Below, one piece after another: positions 39,932 through 51,900 of a stretch of 64,000 bases of DNA. Under the pieces are notes generated by a model, which worked only from the letters and a program-made list of their open reading frames with translations, made no database searches and had not been told where the DNA came from. The translations under genes were made by a program, and so were the position numbers. Source of the DNA: Tetrahymena thermophila SB210. Its lineage: Eukaryota; Ciliophora; Oligohymenophorea; Hymenostomatida; Tetrahymenidae. The stretch's first letter is position 1; each line of letters begins with the position of its first letter. Location of the stretch: the NCBI RefSeq assembly GCF_000189635.1, contig NW_002476322.1, positions 496,001 to 560,000 of the forward strand, read 5' to 3'.

Positions 39932-40810
39932 TACTACTCTTTTTGTTTGATCTAATTAAAGAAAATAGAAAATAGATCTTGACTTAAAATATTAAATTAT
40001 TTATTTATCTACTTATATAATAATAAAACACACACCTATCCTTTACAATCTCAGTTATCAAATTAATTAACAAAAAAACAAACAACAAAGTCAATAACTT
40101 GCTTCATTTCATAGACAAAAAGCTAAATTTTTGCTATCCTCATTAATAATAAAAAGATTAAAAATTAAATTAAGTTTTCCATGTAAATTTCATTTAGATT
40201 TATGTAATGAATAATGAATCAATTTTATTCATATTTTTGTAATTTATATTAAAAATTTACTTCATAAAAATTCTCAATTTACTTATTGAAAAGCATAAAT
40301 CATATTTATTTATTTGAATACAGCTTTATTTTTTCAAACAAATAATTTGAAAAAAATAACTAAAATATTTTTCAATATTTATTTTGATATTGGTTTTAAA
40401 TATAAATTTTGAAGTCAAAAATGTGCTCATTTTCATCTTTGTAAATTATATTGAATAGATAATGAACTAATTGCTTTCAGTAATTAGTTATTCTTCTTTC
40501 TAATTAATTTGATCTATCTTTAGCTTTTATCAGAGTATTTTATTCATACATATCAAAAGAGTATTTAAGATATATTAAGTAAAAGAATAACTCAACTCCT
40601 TACCAAAATTTTAAACATTTATTATTTGAACTCTTAATAAGTCTCTCTAGTACCTTAATTATAAAGATTTATTTTTCTAAGTAAACTAATTTACTATTCC
40701 GAATATCAATTAAAGGTTGTCCTTTACAGAGCCTACAGATAAGGATAAATCTTCAAGCCATTTTAACAAAATATAATTAGCTTAATTGTTTATTTATCTA
40801 TCAATCTAAA
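39932..40810. other. AT-rich intergenic spacer
   Basis: The spacer lies between two rightward genes. No supportable feature is seen. Confidence 0.6.
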
Positions 40811-42616
40811 ATGAATGAAATGTAATAAGACCACATTTGCGGAAATGACATACATGATGAAACATTAGTCAGGATAATTTGGATTATATATGAATTTATA
40901 ATAATAATTGGAGGAATTTATCTTAGTTATCAGTGGTATGTTAACAGAAAAACTTTTCCATTGATGGAAAGATCTCCCTTACTGTCAATCTATTTTATTA
41001 TTAATGTAATAATTTATGCAATATCCTATCCTCTGTTTTTGTAATTTAGCTATCTCTCTTAAAATTTTGATTCTTTACTCATGAAGTGTATTTTTATTCC
41101 TTTCTAGGGGTCTTATACTTACATTTATCTATTAAAGAGCTGTAGATTATCATGGGGATTTTATATAAATAGGTAAGGGATTCTTTAAAAACATTAAAAT
41201 AAAATAAACTATGTTTTTAAGAGTGAACCAATCCTAATAATCATATGTCTTTTTTTCCTTACGTTTAACATAATCACTGGAATTTTACCTTCACCTTAAT
41301 TTAATTAATTAGATTTTGTTTCTACTGATCTTTAGGACATTAACTTTTACATTTTTCTTGCTAGAGTTATTGAAAGCTACTTCGGCTTATGTTATTTATT
41401 TATTTGCCTTTGGATTGTTAGAAATGTAGACAAAAGAGTAAGCATAAAAAATGAACTGTATTTTATTTTAGCTTGTGATTTGATAGCTTCTACCCTTAGA
41501 CCAGCATTTACTATTTCATTCTCAAAGGACAGCAATATATGTTTAAATAATAACATTCCTCTCCTTTACTTGATTAACTGGTTTAAGCTTTTTTTCACCC
41601 TAGTGATTGGAATGATACGACCACTGAGAATCATGAATTAGCAGCATCAGTATTATAATCCAATATTATTAAAAAAATTGGATACCTTTTTATCTTACAA
41701 GCCTGAAATATTTCATTAATTCATTAATTACTGTAAGTTAAAATCTGAATAGCAAAAATAATAACAGTAAATCTAGCATAATCTTTAATAAAATGGTAAC
41801 TCTTATGATTTCTTTAGAAATCAGCCAGAAAATAGATCCCAATCTCCTATATTTTTACCTCATTTAAGTTAATTTAGTGATAATTAAATTGAATAATAAA
41901 ATATAAGGTTAATAGGCATTTAGCCATCTAATTCTTAAAATTAGAACTAATTAAATTAAAGTTAATATGATTCTGTTAGAAATCATACTAGTAATAACAA
42001 CAGCTAAGAAACTTATTCTGCAGATACTTCCTTTTAAACTAGAGAGCACTTTTTACATGCTTTCTAGTATGAAAGAGTCAAGGCTCATCTTGATTTATTT
42101 TAAAAAGGAATGCAATTAAGATAATAGTATTAAGATAGTTCAGTATATATTGAAGAGTTTAAGAAGTATATGTTGGAGTTAAAATAAGGTGGTTAATTTA
42201 AAACCCTCTATCAAAGTATTAGTTAAAACAGTGAAATTCATTAAAAAATTTGCTACTTATTGTAAGTTGACAGTTTTAATTCTGGAATAAATAGAGATGG
42301 GATTCATGTGCAACCTTAGTAAGATTTAATATCAAGCAAAAATGGTAATTTGGGAACTCTTTATCAAAGCCAGTAATAGCAAAGTAATAGTGATGACAAT
42401 TCATCTGAAGATCCTTTTAGGAGGTAACTAGAGCCTATTCAAATAGTATAAAATATAATGGAATAATCAAAGAGCTATCTTTAACCTATTTATAATGAAT
42501 TTAAAACAACTGAGAGTTTCTACACTATTAAAAAAGATTTAGGTTAGCTTTTAAAATCTTATGCTAATTTATAAAAAATAAATATGGCTATAGATTAGAA
42601 TATGACAATACAATGA
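40811..42616 (+). CDS. Seven-transmembrane protein with cytosolic tail containing a possible RGS-like domain
   Basis: Two exons, 40811-41172 and 41224-42616, encode 584 residues. Seven hydrophobic segments fill the first 270 residues. They begin near IIWIIYEFIIIIGGIYL, LSIYFIINVIIYAISY, CIFIPFQGSYTYIYLL, ILIIICLFFLTFNIITG, FYIFLARVIESYFGLCY, LYFILACDLIAS and YLINWFKLFFTLVIGMI. The tail starts LDTFLSYKPEIFHQFINYC, which resembles the first helix of an RGS domain, and continues with an Asn/Gln-rich insert and a helical EFKKYMLELKQ region. 7TM-RGS fusions are known from plants and protists, where they accelerate G-protein GTP hydrolysis. The 7TM part is well supported; the RGS assignment is tentative. 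The acceptor used is AAGAG, the one that keeps the frame. Confidence 0.78.
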
Positions 42617-42922
42617 ATTAATATCGTGTATAACAAAATTAAAAAAATCTATTATTAAATTAAATACAATAAAATATGAATCTCAGATATCAACTTGAAA
42701 AAAATAAAATAAAATATCATTATGGCATTCTAAATACAAAATAATAATGTTTTAGCTAAAATAAAAATGATTTCCTCTATTAATAATAATTTATATAAAA
42801 TATAAAGTAAAAATATAATATTTATTTAACATATTTTGATTATTTATATAAAGTAAAAAATTATCATTATTAAAATTTAGTTTTATTTGTTTGTTAGTAA
42901 ATAAAATTTATTTTATATTTTA
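42617..42922. other. Short convergent spacer
   Basis: About 306 bases of AT-rich sequence lie between two convergent gene ends. Nothing is seen in it. Confidence 0.6.
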
Positions 42923-45900
42923 TCATTTGTCTTAATCATTTTCAGTAGAAGAAAATGAATAAAAAACATCTTATTCATTATTCTATTCAGAATTAATTTC
43001 TATATTATTTGACACATTTTACTAATCTTAAAAGGCATTAAATAACTTTAGATTTAATTCTTTATCAATAACAGATTTAAATTATTAATCATCTAATATA
43101 TTATTTATTTATTCATCATTTTAACTTCTTGAAATTTCTAAATTCTTTTATTGGTGTACTGGTGAAGATATATGATGTGATATTTCTAAGTTGCTGATGC
43201 ATTACTGAAGAGAATTAGATTATTCAGAACAAAATAAAAAGTTATGAGAGTTTTCTAATAATTTCAAACGAAATTATTCATCCATGTCTTTTGAAGGTGA
43301 TTATTATAAGTCGTGAGCACCAAGAGACTAAAGGAATTATTGGTTTAAAGAAGATTAATATTAGTCATAATTATTATTACTAGTTTCTTTTTCTAGATTA
43401 TGATTACTTGATGATAACTGGCTGTTTGCTGTATTATAAGTTTGGTTATTAGAATTCTCATGATAAGGTTCTTTAGAACAATCAGATTCTGAATCTGAAT
43501 CACTTTCAGTTTCAATTTCTGCTTCTTACTTAACAGTACTTTATTATGTGGAGTTGATTTGTTTATCTTATTGGAATAAATTCTTTTATTCATCAATCAG
43601 TTGTTTTAAATTGATTGTTGTAATACCTTTCAAATAATCAGTTATCACCATAATAACTTCTTTGTATACTTTTTAGTAACTTTATATTAACTATTAATTA
43701 ATTTTTAGTTATTCTTCTTCTATTTTTTCAAAGAAATCTAAAATTATCTATTTGCTTTCTTAAAGTTTTTTTTCTCTTTTTTAAACAAAAAATATTGTAG
43801 ATAAAATTGTCATTCCAATTCCAACTCCTAAACCTAGCGGACCACTTCCTATCAGAGGTTTACCAGCTATCCTATATTATTTTAAATTATCGTTGATTCA
43901 TAATTTTGAAACGAATTAAAATACCTTTAAATTAGTACTCCCAAGCCAGTAAAAAGTGAGGAGGTTCCAATAATTGAACCTAAGAAAGAAAAATTTTTTT
44001 GGAGAGAAAGGCATATATTAGAAGTTATCTAATTGTTTGCATCCTAAAGAGATCTTTTCTTAAAGTCAATAATAATTGATTTAATACCACTTTCTAGTTA
44101 AGCATCTATTTCTTAAATTTCCTATAGAATTATATCTTTGTTAGCCTCTATAAGTTTATCTCCAGTAATCATAGAGTTTGCCAAGCTCTACACTGCTTCG
44201 CTAAAGTATTCTAGAATCTAATTATTTTATACATTCACCATATGTTTAAATAGATAAACATGTTATCAAATAAGTAATAAATAAATGAGTAAAAATAAAG
44301 AAATAAATTAGTAAATAAATTAATAATTAATTTACTGCTTCATTTAGTTGATTTTCAACTTTATCAAATAATTGGTAAGATTTATGATTTTGATATATTT
44401 CTTCAATTTTTGGTAAAATTTGAGATTTCCTGTATTGCAGAGAGGATTAATATATGTTTTGAAGATTATTTGAAAAGATTTATTGGTGATTATTATGAAT
44501 AATTGGTAAAGACTCTTGTAAAAATATACCTATCTTATCTCTTTTTTACTAATTTAAGATTATACTTCTAGAAATTATAGAGCTTTTATCTATTATTTCC
44601 TATATTCTAAGTCTCTTCTTCATTTGTTTATAATCATATAAGTCACATATTTGCCTAAATAAAAACTTTTAGATGTTAGTAGCTGATTTGATTTATGATA
44701 ATGTATTGATTTATAAATCAATTTGATTGTTGATTTGAGGAGCCAAATCAAACTAAAATAAGTTCAGAAAAGAATCTGTTTCAAAGTTAATGTTGCTAAT
44801 TATTTTTCTTGCCTCTGATTCATTTTTAAGTTTTAGTGATTGCTTGTAGGAGATGTAGAATTGTTTAATGATTTGTTTTTCTAACTCTGATTCATTTTTA
44901 TACTTTTAGTACATTTAAAGGTATAAAATGGGCAAAGCAGAAACCTTTATATACGGTTTGTGCATAGATTTTTCAAGCATATTTAGATATTTATCCTAAA
45001 ATTCATCTAGTGCCCATAGCTACTTCTATCCTTAGACTTCTTGATATTAGAAAATATCTTTCTCTTCCTAAGAATTAAACACAACACCTAGCTATCTGTT
45101 AATTTTTTAAGTTTTTAAATTAGAAATTTACTCATATTTTAGTTTTAATTCTTATTAGTCTTTTTAAGCCTAACTTTTATCAATAATCCACACATCATTG
45201 TCTTCAGTAATTTCAGAATTTAAAACTTCAATTGGATGTTTAGATGCGTCAACACTATTTGATGATTGGAATGAAATTTTTTCATCTTTTAATGAATTTT
45301 ATATCTTTTAATTGACACTATTAAAGAAAATGTTTGATTCAGATTCGGATATCTCAGAAGAAGCTTTGAATGATATACATATTTGATCAATTAAAGTGTG
45401 TCTTTGAGACTAGCTTGAGCTAGATTCGCTGGACCTCATAATATTTTTAATCAATTAATTATCTTCTTCTTGTTCTTTCAAATCTTGTTTACTTTCTTAT
45501 AAGATTTGTTGTTATTATGTTTTTTCTGATAAATGAAGTTAATAAAAGACATTTTCAATTATTGTTTTTTCATATTTTTTTATATTATCTGTTAAAGATG
45601 TTACCCATAAATAGTACTTAATTACTGGTGAGCTATTTTGTTGCAGATTCTTTAAGGAATTAATGAAAATTTATGACTAATAGCGCTAGTATTCATGAAT
45701 CCCAGGAGTATCTACGAATAAAATATTGTGCCTAATTTCTTGAGGGAAATTTTTCAAATAACTAGAATTAAATCTAATTTAGAAAACCTTAAGAGTATTT
45801 GCATTTTGAGCATATTCCTCTGTTGATTTTCTTTGCAAGTTATTTTGATTATCTTGTTATATACACTATTCTATGAATTGATGCATTTCTCTGATGTTAT

Positions 45901-46312
45901 TCGTTACTAGTTTACTATTTTCTTCTTCATCATTCGGATTAAATGTTTGAGGATTACATCTAACTATAGAATAATTTTCTTCATTTTAGAATCCTACTTA
46001 TATAATAATTTAGCTCCTGTTGCTCTTATTTATGTAATACGGTACTATTTCATCTCCTAAGATGCTATTAAGTAAAGTTGTTTTGCCACTTCCCTTGGCT
46101 CCTAATAAAATTATGTATATTTTTTAGTTTGCTAAATAATTTTCAGCATTTTAAATCATGTTATTTAAAAGATTTTCATTCCAAATTTCCTTATTCTAAA
46201 TGCCAATCTCTATTTTTTACTTCATTTTCTAAAGACTAGCAGCATTTTCTTAATACAAATTCCTTGTTAATTTTTCTGAGGAATCTTAATTATTAATCTG
46301 ATCAGCATCCAT
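42923..46312 (-). CDS. Dynamin/mitofusin-like membrane-anchored GTPase
   Basis: Three exons (46312-44336, 44217-43925, 43871-42923) encode 1,072 residues. A P-loop GAKGSGKT lies at 71-78. A G3 motif DTPG lies at 201-204 in ILFVDTPGIHEY. No clear G4 (T/NKxD) motif was seen. Helical, charged regions follow the GTPase part. Two hydrophobic segments close together (FLGSIIGTSSLFTGLGVLI near 736-755 and LGLGVGIGMTILSTIFFV near 768-785) are followed by a helical and then acidic, Ser/Asn-rich C-terminus. A large GTPase with a paired membrane hairpin in its C-terminal half resembles mitofusin, atlastin or bacterial dynamin-like proteins, which fuse or remodel membranes. The DTPG-containing domain could also belong to another TRAFAC subfamily. 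Confidence 0.78.
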
Positions 46313-47686
46313 TTCTGTTTAATATGTTAATTCTATTAAATTAATTTTGCTTAATTTTTTTTGTTTTTAATTAACTTAATAACTCTATTTTTTAATACTT
46401 CTGATTGATTTTTCGCAAAATCAAGAATTCTAAAAGCTTTTTAATCAATCATTTAGTCATAATCCCTCTGATGTATTATAAATAGGAAAAGTAATATTTC
46501 AAAGTGCATTTAAAATAATTTAGAATATGATGTTTTTCTTTCTATTTCTTTTCTTTTAAAAATAAAAATAAAGAAAGATGTTTAAGAATAATATATTTTT
46601 TTCTATTCTTTATCCTTTTTTATTTTATAATATATAAAGTAATAATTAATATAATACTGAAATATTACTATTTATCTATCAATTAACTAATATTAAAGTA
46701 ATAAATAAATAAGAAAGAAATATACTTTTAGGATTGAATAACGAAGATTTAAAATAATAAGACATAACAAAAATAATTCTTGATAAATTAATTTTATTTC
46801 ATTAATTCTCAATCTATTTTTTTTATTAAATTTGAAATAAAATAAAGAATGCAATTTAAGATTTTAAATTTATTTTAAATTAAATAATCAATACGAATAA
46901 AGAATAAATTATTATTAAAAACTAGTAACCTTTAAAATTTAAAAGGTTTTATAAATTTATGAATGATCAAAAAAATAAAAAATTTTATCAAATTTATTTT
47001 ATGATTCACCTTTTGGTTGAGTGGCATACAAACACCTATTGATCAATTAATTCACATAACATTTTATATAGAAATATTATAATTTATAATTAGTTTTCGA
47101 AATAATTTTTAAAAATATTATTGGTTAATTATTTGAACTAATAAAATCAATAAAATGAATAATATTATAAAAGATTATTGTTATATCTAAAAATTTAAAA
47201 TTAAAAAAAATACTCAATTTTGATATAATTTTTAAATATATATTCCCATGCTTGTGTGAATGAAAATTTTAGGTAAATCACTTATTGGTAAATAAAAGGA
47301 GATTCCTTTCATTACCTAAAACCTATTATAAACAAAGTAAAGAAGCCTATTTAAGAGTGTAAAAGATAAAGAATTTACTGCATAAAAAATTTAATAAAAT
47401 CAATAAGTTTTTAATTAAAAATCTATTAAACTCTAGTAAAAGAATGTTTATTAAAAATAGAAAGCAAGATAAGTAAATGAATAATATTATTTCTTAATAA
47501 ATATTTAAACTATTTGAAAAATTTAGACAATAAAATTAAACATAAATATTTTTTTTAATCTTTAAGATAATATATTTGTATGAAAACATGAAAATTTGAT
47601 ATTAAGTATCAATTAATAATTATATTTAATATATAATGGTAATTTTAAACTATTTTTATATAAATTTTAACTAAAATTAATTATTT
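46313..47686. other. AT-rich intergenic spacer
   Basis: The spacer lies between two leftward genes. No reading frame or RNA is supported. Confidence 0.6.
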
Positions 47687-48220
47687 TCAATCGTCTTAAG
47701 TGTCATTTGTTGAAATTTAGGATAGACTGTTTTAATCTTTTTTAGTGAGTTCATTTATTTAAATCCAACTGGTAAAGCAGTTTTTTTTTAGTCCTATCTC
47801 AAGCCCTTTAGGATTGAAATATTCTTAATTAAATAAATGCAGCTCCTCCTTAACAATGTTTTCGGAATCAGTAATACAAATATGAGGAATTAGATAGGAT
47901 ATGCAGCATGTGATTAAGCTGAGACCTATTCCATAGTAATAGCAATTTAAGCATGGCCAATTTTCCATAGCTGTCTTATTAATTTTTTTAATGATTTAAA
48001 CTAATTCTTGCTGTGAAACACCATACTTCATAATTTCTTCAGGGTAATGAATTTCATATTAATTGCTAAATCCATTAAGCGCTATATTCCCTATAGCTTT
48101 GAATTAGAAGCATATCTTTCCCTTCTGAATGATAGTTCTCTCATCTTTAATAACAGGCACGGGAATCTAATTATGCTCAATTTCTAAGTTTTGAATCATT
48201 TAAGAAAGGTAGGTACTCAT
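47687..48220 (-). CDS. Erf4/GOLGA7-family palmitoyltransferase subunit
   Basis: A single exon encodes 177 residues from ATG at 48220 to TGA at 47687-47689. After a short variable N-terminus, residues 55-165 follow the Golgin A7/Erf4 domain plan. They run YEIHYPEEIMKYGVSQQEL, a helix (VQIIKKINKTAME), a paired-cysteine hydrophobic stretch (LNCYYYGIGLSLITCC), another helix, and finally FNPKGLEIGLKKNCFTSW, matching the family's conserved P-x-G-L and tryptophan block. In yeast and animals this subunit stabilises a DHHC palmitoyltransferase (Erf2 or zDHHC9) at the Golgi or ER, which lipidates Ras-type proteins. The length is typical of the family. Confidence 0.82.
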
Positions 48221-48931
48221 ATCTTAAAGATGTTTTTTTTATTCTTACTTTATTTATTGCAACTTTTTTTAGTGTATAAATGTAAATTGCTGGTTAAAAT
48301 GAATTTCTTAAAAAGAAGTATTCAACTCTAGTTAACAGAAAGTTGAAAATTCTGAAAACTTTACTTCTACTTCTACAATAATTATTAGAGTAAAATTTAT
48401 TTTGTTTTTTATGATTTATTTAACAAAATAGCCCAAAAATTATTCTTTTTTATATGTCCAAAAAAAAAAAAATTGAAGTAAAATTTTTTTTCGTTAAAAT
48501 AAGAAAATAATAAGAACAGTAAAAGTTGTTTATAATCTATTTCTTTTAGCTTTATTCGAATTATTTTAGAAGAATTTTAAGTGAATTTGATGTAAAAATT
48601 AACAATAATTGATTTAAAATAAAAAACTAAATACAGTAATAAATCACAATTTATTGGTTAAGAAAAATTCTATTGTTCTATGTTCTTTCGAAGATAAATT
48701 GCTTTAACTATTATTGAAAAATAAAAATTCAGTCTACAAAAAAACAAAATTTCTTCTTTTTAATAATAAATAATGAACCAGTAGATGATTAATCTTTATT
48801 ATATTTTTAGAAAGAAGCTATGCAATTTTTAAATTACGATTATAGTTATTATTTATTAATAATTACAAAAATAGCTTTTTAATATAGAAACATAAAAATA
48901 TTTCAATCAATAAATAGTTGGTATTTAGACT
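48221..48931. other. AT-rich intergenic spacer
   Basis: The spacer lies between the Erf4-like gene and the 3' end of the first channel gene. No supportable feature. Confidence 0.6.
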
Positions 48932-51900
48932 TCACTAAAATGTTACTTTTTAAAATAATATTTAAGTTTGAAGGACTTATTTACAATCTTTTTTATCCTG
49001 ATTAGGAATATTTTTTTAGGATGATTTAGCAGATTTAGCCTTTTTAAGAGATTTTATTTTTTATACTTTTTCAAGACAAAACACTTTAAACTCGTTAATG
49101 CTCTTGAATAAATCATCTGCCCTTCTATCTAGCCTAGTTACTGTACTCTAATTAATACATTTATAATAATAACTCTTTGCAAATAAACAAAAAATATTGA
49201 TTATTACCTTTAAATATGGAAAAATGTTATCTAGCTCTTCTGTAGTAAACGAAGGCTCTATTAGACCTATAGGGACATCAATTGACTTATCTAAAATATT
49301 TTCTACATATTTTTTTTCTTCTTCTTCTTCATCAATATCAGTTTATACATATGCTGACAATTTCAAATCAATATTTTAATCATTTGAGAATGTATTTTCT
49401 TCTTTTTGATAAATAGCATTATCATTTTATTCTTATTTTTCATTTGGTTTACTATTTCGCACAACATTCATAATCTAAATGAGGGCTTTAAAATTTGAGA
49501 GATGTTCTTGCGTATTATTCTCATGTTAATTTTAGCTTAATAAGACTGTGAACGATTTGTTGCCTCCCTTATATTAATATTAATTTAAGGGGGTAAGAAT
49601 TTCATTACTAACTTTGCGAGCATGCTTATTAGAATTTAATTTTTTTTTATTATTACGTGGGGAACTCTATTTTATATTATTTGGAGATTAAGAATTCTAA
49701 TTTTAATCTACATTAATTTATTTAACAAAATTTGATTTATTTCTATTTCGTTAATTTTGATTTAAATTTATTTAATTTTAATTCATAGATTATTGGTTTT
49801 CATTTTATTAAAATTTTGATTCATTTCTGCTTCTATATGACATAGTTTCTATTTCAGCTTATTTCATAATGCCCTGAATTTATGATTGATATATCTTTTT
49901 TTTATTATTGGAGGCAACCTTTTTGTCAGATTAGTATTTTTTGTGTGTATTTTAACCAATAGTTTAATTTCTTTTAATATTTTTTACACTATTATTTTCA
50001 CTATTATTTTGTGTAGTAGTTTCAATTAATTCACCAGAGTTCTTATGATTATTTTATCTTGACTAAGGTTAATAAAGAGTTTCTATTTTTCTAAATAGAA
50101 GTTAATCTTATTCTTTTTCACAATCTTAAGTAATTAAATTAATGTCTAAAATATTTTTACTTTTATCAATATTTTTTAAATACTATTAAGAATTCAGCTA
50201 CTCAATTTAAGTGCTTGGTTGTTTTTCAGCAGCTTATTATTAATTAATTTAGCTGGATGATTTTGAAAAATTTTAACACCAATTAAGTTTGCTTAAGTCT
50301 TATTCAATTTATTTACTTTATAAAAGCTAATAGTCCTTTTGTAAATTCTTTTATTAAACAATACTACCTCTTTCATTGATTTATTGAATTGTTGAATTTT
50401 AGATTAGCTGCTCTTATGGCATACTATCCAGTTCATTTTTATTTTGATCTTGCATGCTATTATTTTCCTAGTTATTTAAATTTTATAAGAATTTCTTTAT
50501 GTAAGTTGATTTTTCTTGTTTAAAATAACTTAAATTCTATTATTTTATTTGCAAGTCCTCTAAATCTGATTCAGTTTAATCATTTATTGATTCCAAGTTT
50601 ATTAATTCTACTTCTTAGACTGATTTTTCTGTTTATTAACTTTGTATTTTTGTTTTAGGGATTAGTTCACTTTTTAAAGATTGCTCAGTAAACAATATTT
50701 CATCTTTAAGTTTTTCTTATGCATCTATTTTAGAAGAATCAGTTAAATTATTATTTTAAAACTGAATTTTATTATTTTAATTCTGAGAATCATAATATGA
50801 ATTTTTAGAAGAGTCTTTTCTGTTAGGGTTTACCTCAAAATATCTCACTTAATTTATACTCTGTTTAGCTTCTTTAGTTTACTCCTCGTTTTAATTTAAT
50901 GGATTGTTAATTTTTTAATTATTTAGGAAGTCGATTTAATAAATAAATGGAATTTATTTACCTAATATATACATACTTTTATTTTTTTTAAGGGTCTATT
51001 TTTTAATTTATTTTTATATGTTTATTTGAGAATATGAGCTTGACTTCATATGTTTAACATTTTAAAAACTGTTAACTTTTTTTTCACTTTATTTAAATAG
51101 GCTTTGCTTTGTTTTTTTTAGATCATATCTTATTTAGTTAGGTAAGCTACTTTTATCTGACATATCAGAAAAAATTGAATCTTCCCTAATTAAGTTTTGA
51201 CGTAGAGTATCTTAGTTATCTGACTTATTTTAAGAAATTTAACTTTTTATCAAGGTTTCATAATTTTAATGTGGATTAATAGATAAATTTATTTAAGCTA
51301 ACTAACAATTAGTATCATTTTAATTTGCTTATTAATTAGGACTGCTTCCTCCTAATTCGGATTTAGGCAACTGAGAGTAGTCTTATTGAGGAGATTTACT
51401 ATCATTAGATTATTTTTCTTTTTAAAATTCATCAAACATACCTTATTTTTTTGTAATACTCTTTTAATCATTATTTTGAATTTATTAATTTTAAATATTG
51501 CTATGGCGCTTATGCTTGAAAGTTTAGGAGAAGATGTTCATTTATTTGAATAAATTAGTTATGATATTTTCAGATTAAATTTCAGTGAATATTTATTGTT
51601 TTTAATCTTCTGAGTTCTTTTCAAATTGATATAATAGCTACATTTTATTGCCAACTTAAACATCTTAATTGTCATCTTCTGATTATACCGATTCAATTTC
51701 TTCATCACTGTTGTTATTTGTTGTTTCTTTTATTGCATTTAATTCAATATGTTAAGTCATTTATTTTTCGAAATTTTTTTCTGTTTATTTCTATTTTTAA
51801 AAAATAAAATCTATTTATTTTTTTTAAATATTAAATTAATTCACTTACTCGAAAAAAGGATTTTCTTGGTTAATGAGTTGTTTTATAAATTTAATTCTGC

